Assembly (NCBI RefSeq): GCF_910596095.1
Contig: NC_056544.1
Coordinates: 10,091,155 to 10,155,154, forward strand
Origin: Thunnus maccoyii
Taxonomy: Eukaryota > Chordata > Actinopteri > Scombriformes > Scombridae
Length of the DNA: 64,000 nucleotides
Direction: 5' to 3'
Position 1 is the first letter of the stretch, and each line of letters starts with the position of its first letter. The notes beneath the pieces were generated by a model. That model ran no database searches and had not been told where the DNA came from. It saw only the letters and a list, made by a program, of their open reading frames with translations. The translations under genes were made by a program, and so were the position numbers. Positions 50,803 to 64,000 of the stretch are shown here, in pieces.

Positions 50803-51521
50803 TAGGTATACTATGCAGGATTTTCCAAAAAAAAAAAAACAATGCACAGACTCATACAGAAGTAATTCCTCTCAATTATCACTTATGACCCACTAGAAGT
50901 GTGTTGCACTGTATTTATCTGCAGAGACTCTGCCCTCTGCCTGTATTTTCTTATTATTTTGCTGTTTTCTGGACGCTTCTGGGCGTCAACCTTTGGGCAG
51001 TGGGTGTGTAGCTACCAGCCAATAACAGGCACAGGTGTGAGATCGAGACTCGTAGCATAGCGACCAGGTTACATCGCTGTCTCCGTCTCTTTCCTCTGCT
51101 CCGCTCTGCTCTCTGTCTCTGTGTCATGGATGTATACAGAGTTGCAGGTCTGTGTGTCTGCTTGACGGAGGGCGGGGCTGAGCGACACACACACAGAGCA
51201 GAGAGGCCACAGCGGAGCGGATGAAGCTCTGCATTCACAAAAAATCCGGCAATACGGCACTTTCCTGCAGGGTTGTGCAGAGGTGTGGGTGTGTTTATTT
51301 GTGCTTTAGAATGTAACCGCCATGAAACAATCAAGAAAATAATGTTTTATTCATCTGATTCACGGCTTTGTTCTCACCAGCGCCGCTCCCTCTTTTCATT
51401 CACTCTCTAGCTCGCTCGACCACTCTCTCTCTCTCTCTTGTTGGGCAGGGGAGGAGGGGTCGACTTTGTATACTGAGTGTTTACAAACACCAACTGACAA
51501 ATCCTGCGTAGTATGCCTTTA
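50803..51521. mobile_element. MITE with TAGGTATACTATGCAGGATT ends
   Basis: The left end TAGGTATACTATGCAGGATT and the reverse complement of the right end, TAAAGGCATACTACGCAGGA, align as inverted termini (ATACTAYGCAGGATTT core). The 719-base interior is non-coding and contains CT-rich and GCGGAGCGG-type sequence similar to the interior of the 45546-46553 element. Confidence 0.6.
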
Positions 51522-52014
51522 AGCAGTGTTTGTGAGTTGTGAATGTGAAGTTTTAGGTTGGATTTGCATGCACACTTGGGACATGTTCAGTATTGCACAC
51601 TAGACCACACACTTCCCTCTACAGCTGCTACCATAACAGGCCAGCGATGGTACAAAGTTTAAACTACCAAAAATGTTGATTGTATTACACAGTGTGTAAT
51701 TTCCGGTCTATGTCGTCGTATCATACAACTTCCATTTAGTGCCACTCGACATGTTCTCTCACACTTTAACACAAGACGATTTTATTCTGCCAAATTGATA
51801 ATAAGTAAGATAAAATAGTAAAACACTTCACAGGAGCATACTTTTTTTTCTATAGGTGTCTCCTCTTCACAATATCTCCAGATATTTTAAGTCTGGCCCA
51901 ATATCCTGACTTCTGTAGTCAGGTTATACCATTTGCTTGCCAGTAGGTGGTACTATGCCACAAAACTTGTACAGCTCAACCAGTTAATGTCTCCCCGCTG
52001 CTTCAAGCATTAAA

Positions 52015-53300
52015 GGTGCAGACACATCAAATCGGTTGATGGATGTCAAGTCGACAGATCACATTAATTTTCTATGGAGAGCACGATGCGGTGCATGATG
52101 GATACGGCACAGCGATTTGACGGACCAACAGCAGTACCTGAATTTGCATAATCACGATTGGACCTCAACTTTATGCAAATGAGGTCCGTCCAGTGCAATG
52201 CAGCCGGCTTGCAAAACTTAGATCAAACTGTCAAACTACGCAGTGCTGATCAAATATGAATCAAAATTCTGTTACTGTATCGCCTCAAATGTTTTCGGAA
52301 ACAAACTTTAGTGTACTGTTTAGCTGCAAAATGAAAAAGTTTGTAATGCGGCCGCCATGTTGAAAACGGCAGAGCAAAAACCAAGCACCGCCTAACTCGC
52401 AGTACGTCACTCACCGGCCGGAGCGTTCAGTGGTCCGGTGCGTCCTCGCAGGAGTCTGTACCAAGGATGCATGGACAGACGCAAGGAAACCATGCGAGGA
52501 GAGAGGAAACGAGGAAATGTAATTTTAGAGAAATGAGACGTCCTTTCCTATAAAGCGTCACGTGAAGCGACATACGTTTCTGATGATGGCGGCAGCGGAT
52601 AACAGCTGGATCAGCTGTCAATCGGCTTTAACAGCTGTAGAGAGTTTTGATGGAGGTTGTATCTATACACATGTACACTGTGCTAATACTAATAAAGGTT
52701 CACAGTTAGCACTGCCAGAGCAGCTGTTTTCTCTCTGCAGCAACAAACACCGACACATGAATAAAAAATAAAACTTTGTCCTGCTCAGAGGCACAAGATC
52801 CATTTCTACTGGCAGAATGCGTCTTTGTATTCATTTTTACGTCTGTATTTATTGATATTCCGATTGTGAATTCATTGTTTAATAACCCAGAATACGAGAA
52901 GGGTGTCTTTTGAACACTGGAAGTGATTTATTGGGCTAAATGTTTCGGGGGAAAATTGTAATGATTCATAACAAACCTGACGCTCAGGAATTTACAGCCT
53001 CACGTGACTAAATGGAAATTATGTAAAATATGAATGTGTTTAAAGTGTTTCTTGCTGACAGATACTCTTCCTTTCTTTTATTAGATTTTCCTTTTCATGA
53101 GCTGTTATTTCCATTAACTGTTATGTATAAAAGTAAAGTTATTTATGGTTCTTTTGATCAGACCTACATTTAACAGATTTTTAATTAGATGGTGAATCAG
53201 AAAACAAATACTCGAGTTGAATCTCTAATCTGTCTCCACTCAATGATGACCAGTCCGATCAGTTGCAGCCTCCAATCAATAACTGATAGACAATAAGGGG
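52015..53300. repeat. Probable old mobile-element sequence, ill-defined
   Basis: The stretch has GC-rich patches (52380-52660) and several motifs seen in fish repeats. Neither matched ends nor a coding frame could be established. A CCTCGC/GTGCATCC motif at 52440-52480 recurs in inverted form near 53338-53360. Confidence 0.3.
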
Positions 53301-53569
53301 GCGTGTCGGCCGGTAAAAGACTTATGCGCAGGCTGCTCTCGTGCATCCTCGCTCATGGCTCCTCAGAGCTTTGGGATGGCCTTCAAGATGGCGGACCAGG
53401 ACGACTTCAGATTCAAGCGAGGTTTGAGGAAAGATCAAAAAAAAAGAGACTTGGGATGTTCTCAGGGTCACTCAAGCCAGAGACTACGAACACTTTTTAA
53501 CTCCATCTACTATTAAGTATTACCAAAATGTGAATGCTAGCTCTACATAACAGACAAAAGGCAAGTTTA

Positions 53570-54222
53570 CTTAACAGCAATTTCCGTTTATTAAGACATT
53601 CATACAATTCTGGGGAGGAGGAAATCTGAAAAGAGGTCAAGGGGGGGAAATAGCAATATAATCTGGTAGGGTAAAACCACATGTCAGCAAAACATGGCCA
53701 ACCAGTGAGGAATTCTGATAGAGCAAGTGGGATAAAAAATATGGTACATTTAAATAAACACATTCACAAAAGATAACAAAAAGCAAGTGAATCTACAGTA
53801 TAACATGACAAGTGCCTCTATTAAGCAGGCCCACAATACATCGCACATATGTTAGCATAACATAATTTGCAGACTTTATACAGCATTTATACCTTTTAGT
53901 CCACAAGTAAGTTACTAAATGGTGGAGAACATCGAATATACGCATCTTAATTGAAGATGGAAAGAAATACCTGATAAGGACCTTAATGTTTACAGACCCC
54001 ATGGCTTTGTAGCTCCAACCAGCCGGCTGTCAAGGTCAGAATCTACAACTGTCCGAGAGAGGGACGACCATAGAAGTCACCTCGCTTTTAACACATACCA
54101 AAATTCTGATCCAAGGTTTAGCATTGAGAAGTTTTTTTTTTCCCCCCTCGAATAATATAAGCACAATGCAAGTGGACGATCGCTATCACTGCATTTAAAA
54201 TAAAAAAAAAATATCTCAGGGC
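53570..54222 (-). other. eif4a2: eif4a2 3' UTR
   Basis: On the minus strand the stop codon at 54223-54225 is followed by about 650 bases of non-coding sequence up to an AATAAA (plus-strand TTTATT at 53587-53592). Cleavage should fall near 53565-53575. Confidence 0.6.
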
Positions 54223-59159
<4,937 letters not shown>

Positions 59160-59265
59160 GATCTGTACCCAACTTCAGCATGCGACTGGAAAGACCGCTG
59201 ATGGCGACGCCAACTGCCTTTATGCAGCCGGACTACTTTCGCCGATGAACTTCAATTCTCGATTT
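59160..59265 (-). promoter_or_regulatory. eif4a2: eif4a2 5' UTR and core promoter
   Basis: Upstream of the ATG on the minus strand is GC-richer sequence with a TATA-like CATAAAGG (plus 59217-59224), about 58 bases before the start codon. A pyrimidine tract (GTCTTTCC) nearer to the ATG could be a TOP-like start, which would suit a translation factor gene. Start-site mapping is not possible from sequence alone. Confidence 0.4.
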
Positions 59266-61270
59266 CGTTGACAATATAGTCTACGTTGACTGGCGTACTA
59301 TTTGGATCACAGTACATTTATCTACTATCTTGTGTAAGTACAGATATATTTCGGCAATCGATAAAAAAATATGACAATTGTTCAACACTATATTTCTCAG
59401 CGGAAGGATATTGCAGTAATAGAGTGTACTTGGGCTGCTACAGTGGCTCGGACGGGTCAAAATTCATCCTGACAAGATTGTGCAACATTTTGGAGAATGC
59501 AAGTGCCGATGCACGTATAGTTAAATATCCCCTGCAGACATAGTTTAAGATGTATATAAAATACTGTTCTTTGATTGACAGTTTGTGTCTGATACGTTTT
59601 TTCCACAAAAAAGTTGAATTATCTTGTTAAAATCCTTAAAATGACATCTCCTCCCTCATTAAAAAATTGGCTCCAAACTACTTGTGATGTCACAAATCAT
59701 GCTCATAGGCCCGTCCCTTAAAATTAGATTTTCAATGAGCATAAACTTTCCACTTTCAGCAGATGAATGTGAAAACAGCCTGCAAGTGTCAAATTCTGCA
59801 CATACATCATTCTGCACAGTGAAGTTCAAACATCCAACTGAAAGAACAAGAAAAATATGTTTTTGAGTGGAGGGGAACTTTGAAGAAATAAAGTGAACTG
59901 TAGTTCAGTAAGAAAAAAATTGACAGACTGAAGGAGAAGATGTTCAGCCACATCATTGTTTAACAGTTTTAATTAGCAGGGAGTTTAGAAGAGAGATTTC
60001 AGCCAGCAGGGCATTTACGTTTGATTTTTCCCTTTTTCTTTTACCTTGCATTGATGACTGAACTTATCCAACTTTGTGGTATATTAGGGAGCAGTGAGCA
60101 GTACTGCTACATTTCCACTACAGAGTGGAATGATCCTGATTACACTAATTACCAACATGTTGTCTTGTATCTGTGTCCCGGTATCCATAGACCTTCCTTG
60201 TGTTTCCTTGTCATGTGAAGTACATACAGTAAGTTAGTCCACTATGGCCTTTTTTAGATTGCCTTGTTTTCTAAGATCCAACCTTCAGTGCCTCTCAGAT
60301 CTATGTTGCCTGTTGGTCAAATACCACCTATTGGAGAGCGTTGGCTTCTGATTCATTCATGATACTATGACCTGCTCCCCTTTCTTTAGAGCCTTTTTAA
60401 CTACGGGTGTCTATAGATTGTCCCCTTTATTGTACATGCCTCTATACATTCCATCTTCACTTTGATTCTTTTGCTAATTGTGTGCATACGTTAGAAAATA
60501 TCAAAGTTTGTACACTGTTTGAACTGAACTTTAATGTAAGCATTTGTTCAATACTGTTGCTGTTTTCAAGTAAAGCACTTATACTTCCTTTAAGGTACAA
60601 GAAACAAAATCCAGGAAGTCTTGCTTGATATTTGTCCTTAAGTGGGGCAGACAACCACGAAAAAAACTAAGGCACTCCGTCTTCAGGTGAAATAATATTG
60701 TGAATTTATTCTTTGAGTACATAGTCATCCAAATAGACCAACTCTAAGCCAGACTCTAAGTCTTCATCAGGGTCTGACAAACACATTTGTCTGACCTGAA
60801 GATGGAGTGCCTTAGTTTTTTTCCATGGTTGTCTGCATCATTTAAGGACACATATCAAGCAAGACTTCCTGGATTTTGTGGTTTGTACTTTGACCTGCCT
60901 CACTAAAGAGCACCTGTCGTATAAGCCGTCAAAATGAGCTCCACCTTGGACAGCTGGCACACTGTTTTCATATTATCAGTACAACAGAACACTATTGAAA
61001 TGGCTGTTCTGAATAATGAATATTTTTAATTTTGATACTTTAGTACATTTTGTTGGTGACATTTGGTAACATTTTGACTGCAGGATTTTAACGTGTAATC
61101 GAGTGTTTTTACATTGCAGTATTGAAGCTTTCACTTAAGTACGGGATCTAAATACCACTCTCACCACTGTCCTTTGGTCTTGGACATGCAGATCTGACAG
61201 TTGCCCATCTTGCATCCATCTTTATACACTATTCCTACAATGTATACCCCTAAATGTTATGTGAAATAAG
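59266..61270. other. Intergenic region between eif4a2 and setd9
   Basis: No gene is seen. The stretch 59640-59880 resembles part of a dispersed fish repeat (TGTGATGTCACAAATCATGC ... TTTTTGAGTGGAGGGGAACT). 60595-60888 is a long inverted repeat, listed separately. The rest is AT-rich with chance reading frames only. Confidence 0.6.
60595..60888. repeat. Long inverted repeat (two 94-bp arms, 105-bp loop)
   Basis: The left arm 60595-60688 and the right arm 60794-60888 are reverse complements at about 90 percent of positions. Long exact blocks include ACAAAATCCAGGAAGTCTTG, CTTGATAT, GCAGACAACCA and AAACTAAGGCACTCC. The loop holds GTCTTCATCAGGGTCTGACA-type sequence, a motif that recurs in fish repeats. 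Transcribed, it would form a hairpin with a stem of about 90 bp. Confidence 0.85.
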
Positions 61271-61292
61271 ACCAGTTGTTTCTTGTGCATAT

Positions 61293-61298
61293 AATTTA
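61293..61298 (-). terminator. setd9: Probable setd9 polyadenylation signal
   Basis: AATAAA on the minus strand (plus TTTATT in ATAATTTATTG), about 180 bases after the setd9 stop codon. Confidence 0.45.
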
Positions 61299-61475
61299 TT
61301 GTTTGTTAAACCATACTAGCCAGTTTGGGCCTTCATTCCAATTCTCACTATACAAAGAGAGGTGTAACTTTTTTACAAAGTCAGATGATGATTCTCAAAA
61401 TATAGTTTGAATTTAGAAAATGTGTTTTTTCTTCCGCTCTGACATCACAGCAGAACACTGGAGTGTATTTTGACT

Positions 61476-62330
61476 CTAACGCACAATGGTGAAGTAGTTG
61501 GAAAATAGTTCCTCCCCGGCTGTAATGTCTCTGAGTGACACCAGGACAACACAACGTAGAGGTCTCTGTGTGTCCTGGCTGTAGTTGATATTAGGAAGAT
61601 ACTGGCGGAGCTCAATGGGAAACTTGTCAGGCACGTCATACTCCTGGTAACACACGTTGGCAGGCCACTCGTTGGAGCAGTTGTTCACATACTGACCCAT
61701 GGCAAGTGGGTTTTGGGGACTGACAGTCAGCCAGCTGGTGTCACTCATCATGAAGGGGCCTATTCGGTCCCTGCCACTGCATGACTTGTACACCATTTTG
61801 GAGATGCCTTTGTCATTTCCATCAATCAGGACGCCATCAATACATCTGAAGACAAAGGGGTTTCTGATTGACTGGAGAAGTATGGGCTCATAGGCCTGGT
61901 ACACTGTGCCAGGATACATGGCAACTGTAGTTCCTTTTGGTACAAATCCCCTGGTGACAAACACTCCTGTTCCTGCAAAGTGCAACGTGCTAGGCTTCCT
62001 GTCAATACAAAATCCCAGAGATTGTAACATGGCATCATGTGCACACGCTGGGTTTCCTCCACACTGCTCTTCATCACTTGTTACCTGCCTGAGGAAGTGA
62101 GTCTGGACTGTTCGGAGCTGCTGCCCATGATCAGCCCTTCGCAGGACTCTGAAGAGCTTCAGCAGGCTCTCTGAAACCTCTTCATCTGAAAGGAGCTTGT
62201 CCTCGCAGCGGTCCGTCACTTGCCGAAGAGTTTTCTCATTTTTAGAAATGTTCAATACGACCCAAGGCACAAATCTGTGTCGGTACGACTTCCATATGTT
62301 CCGAAATCTTTTTAGAGCTGCTCTAAACAT
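61476..62330 (-). CDS. setd9: SET domain-containing protein 9, intronless
   Basis: SETD9 belongs to the SET-domain protein family (putative lysine methyltransferases), and its substrate is not firmly established. The frame is 284 residues and uninterrupted, against roughly 300 in human. It opens with the conserved basic N-terminus (RFVPWVVLNISKN, 19-31). The SET domain follows: GTGVFVTRGFVPKG (120-133), MYPGTVYQAYEPI (138-150), IDGVLIDGNDKGISK, MGQYVNNCSN (211-220, the asparagine/cysteine cofactor-site region), NVCYQEYDVP, and GEELFSNYFTIV (272-283). All key SET motifs are present and no stop or frameshift is seen, so the gene looks functional. The human gene, as I recall, has several introns and is on chromosome 5, while the neighbours here are on human chromosome 3. 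This raises the possibility that the fish copy is an old retrogene. Confidence 0.94.
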   Translation of the reverse strand: MFRAALKRFRNIWKSYRHRFVPWVVLNISKNEKTLRQVTDRCEDKLLSDEEVSESLLKLFRVLRRADHGQQLRTVQTHFLRQVTSDEEQCGGNPACAHDAMLQSLGFCIDRKPSTLHFAGTGVFVTRGFVPKGTTVAMYPGTVYQAYEPILLQSIRNPFVFRCIDGVLIDGNDKGISKMVYKSCSGRDRIGPFMMSDTSWLTVSPQNPLAMGQYVNNCSNEWPANVCYQEYDVPDKFPIELRQYLPNINYSQDTQRPLRCVVLVSLRDITAGEELFSNYFTIVR

Positions 62331-62690
62331 TCAGAGCGATGTTTGATAGCTCTGACATGAAGGAATTAGCTTATCTTCATCAATCCTCCAGTCACTTCCG
62401 ACAAGTCGCTTCAAAATAAGCAAGACACTTATTAATATTTCCAAATGTGTGGCCGAACTCTCAAAATTTAATGAGACATGCTTTACCATAAGTGTTTATG
62501 TTACGCCAATAATAAATATTTAATATTTTAACATATTTATATAACATTACATACCCAAAGAACGAGTAAATGTGTACTTTTACTCTGAAGAACGATAGCT
62601 CAGCCGGAAAGACTTTTTGCGTGACTCGTGAAAACTTTACACGCAGTTAGCCAGCTGGATGGGAGGAAGGGGAGTCGGGCGAAGACAAAC
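62331..62690. promoter_or_regulatory. Shared setd9/dcun1d1 divergent promoter region
   Basis: The two start codons, 62330 (minus) and 62691 (plus), are 360 bases apart and point away from each other, so the interval must contain both 5' UTRs and promoters or one bidirectional promoter. It is not CpG-dense in its left part (AT-rich near 62500-62560). GC-richer sequence (GGGAGGAAGGGGAGTCGGGC) immediately precedes the dcun1d1 ATG. No TATA box is convincing. Confidence 0.5.
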
Positions 62691-63912
62691 ATGGTAAGAA
62701 ATGTCTCTTTTTGTTCTGGTGCGGCGATGCAAATGTATACGGTGCTTACATACATACATTGTTATGTTGGGGGTGAGTAATATAGTCAAGTTCCTGTGCT
62801 AATAGCCTTAAATCGCCTTTATAAAATACAAACAAACGTAGCTCTCCGCGTTAGCATGAGCTAACTAGCTCACGGCAACAGTACGTTAGCCAGCCCGTCT
62901 AGTTAGCCAGCTAAGCTTACTAGCTAGCTTTTAAGACCAACTGACCAAGAAAATGACACTCTACAGCAACGGTAGCTATTAAGTATTGTCGACAGGATTT
63001 GAGACTAGATTGTTTGTTTGGTGTTATCATAAATATAACTATATTAGCCAAATGACAGTCAACACATTGGAAGTCGGTCAGAGCTGTCAGGATAGCATGT
63101 TATTGCTAGTTCTCGTATGGCTGATATTCAGATGTGTTTCTCCCTGGTTCAGTGTTGATGCAGCTAACAGTTAGCCTACCCTTCGTGGTTATTGTGTGAA
63201 ATTTTGGATGGGAAGAATCCTATAGTGGTATACAGGTTGTTGTTGAAATGTTCAGGGTTTACAATTGACAGATGCAGTTATTGCATCAGTGAAATGTGTT
63301 TAGTTTGTTGCCATTGCTGTTCCTGATATTGGTCTAACAGTGTATTCTTATTATCTATGCAGAACAAGCTGAAGTCCTCACAGAAGGATAAAGTTCGTCA
63401 GTTCATGATTTTCACTCAATCCAACGAGAAGACTGCACTGACCTGTCTGGCACAGAATGACTGGAAACTAGATGTTGCCACGGACAAGTTTTTCCAAAAT
63501 CCAGAGCTCTATGTTTCAAATCTAAAGGGGGCCTTAGACAAGAAGAAGCTTGAGCAGCTGTACAACAGATACAGAGGTATGGAAAGCCAGCACCACTGCA
63601 ATTACAGATGTTATGGATAGTAGATGAATATAGCACATAGTGCAACACTGCATGAAATGAGTGCTATTCACTGAACACATTTTTCCATTTGCTGCAAATA
63701 AATAATCAATAAAACCACTCTTCACTCACACTCTTATACTTAGATCCTCACGATGACAACAAGATCGGCATCGACGGGATCCAGCAGTTCTGTGACGACC
63801 TGGGTTTGGACCCAGCCAGTATAAGTGTTCTCCTCATAGCCTGGAAGTTCAGGGCAGCGACACAGTGCGAGTTCTCAAAACAGGAGTTCATGGACGGCAT
63901 GGCAGAGCAGGG
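62691..63912 (+). CDS. dcun1d1: DCN1-like protein 1 (DCUN1D1), 5' part, runs off the window
   Basis: DCUN1D1 is a co-E3 that binds acetylated UBC12 and cullins and speeds NEDD8 transfer, activating cullin-RING ligases. Three exons are in the window: 62691-62693 (only the ATG, donor GTAAGA), 63363-63576 and 63744-63912, the last ending in phase 2 before GTGAGG. The product so far starts [20 protein letters not shown], the UBA-like domain (to about residue 47), with the family motif [19 protein letters not shown]. It continues [19 protein letters not shown], then the start of the potentiating-neddylation (DCUN1) domain with [20 protein letters not shown] and [20 protein letters not shown]. Paralogue DCUN1D2 is less similar by memory. 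The remaining C-terminal half, about 130 residues, lies beyond the right edge. Confidence 0.95.
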
Positions 63913-64000
63913 GTGAGGATGTCTTTTTTTTTTTTTTTGAGTTTTTTTTCAGTGGTACAAAACAAGAGAGAACAAACTGTGATGTCATCCAGAAGGGAAA

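Larger units (their letters stand above)
43045..53560. other. Repeat-rich intergenic region between b3gnt5 and eif4a2
   Basis: No conserved gene is supported over these 10 kb. Recognisable content is DNA-transposon remnants and dispersed fish repeats, listed separately. One 53-codon frame near its right end (53355-53516) is noted in findings. Segments such as 46600-48700 and 51530-52400 show nothing that I can name. Confidence 0.65.

Overview
The window is nuclear DNA of a ray-finned fish, most likely a percomorph teleost. It has vertebrate genes with many exons and GT-AG introns, long gene-poor gaps, abundant CA/GT, GA and TAA microsatellites, and many dispersed repeats that I recognise from spiny-rayed fish genomes. 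There is no bacterial, viral or organellar gene content. The exact species cannot be read from the sequence.

Layout: 1-6400 is gene-poor flank with only two doubtful exon-like stretches. 6450-27720 holds tbl1xr1 (+): a probable promoter and non-coding exons, 14 coding exons giving a complete 514-residue WD40 co-regulator, and a 2.8 kb 3' UTR. 27720-38190 is a repeat-rich gap. 38200-43040 is b3gnt5 (+), with a non-coding first exon and the whole 387-residue glycosyltransferase in one exon. 43045-53560 is a second repeat-rich gap. 53570-59160 is eif4a2 (-), 11 coding exons and 411 residues, whose introns carry at least four small nucleolar RNAs on the same strand: two SNORD2 copies, one clear H/ACA RNA, and a related H/ACA pair of which one may be decayed. 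61270-62330 is setd9 (-), a complete SET-domain gene with no intron. 62691 to the right edge is the 5' part of dcun1d1 (+), arranged head-to-head with setd9.

The genes do not form one pathway. tbl1xr1 acts in nuclear receptor co-repressor exchange, b3gnt5 in Golgi lacto-series glycolipid synthesis, eif4a2 in translation initiation (and, through its introns, rRNA modification), and dcun1d1 in cullin neddylation. tbl1xr1, b3gnt5, eif4a2 and dcun1d1 are all on human 3q26-q27, so this is an old syntenic block. setd9 is on another human chromosome and is intronless here, which makes it the odd member of the set.

I found no evidence of an entirely new biological system. The points most worth a second look are the intronless setd9, the duplicated snoRNAs inside eif4a2, and several well-preserved fold-back and terminal-inverted-repeat elements.
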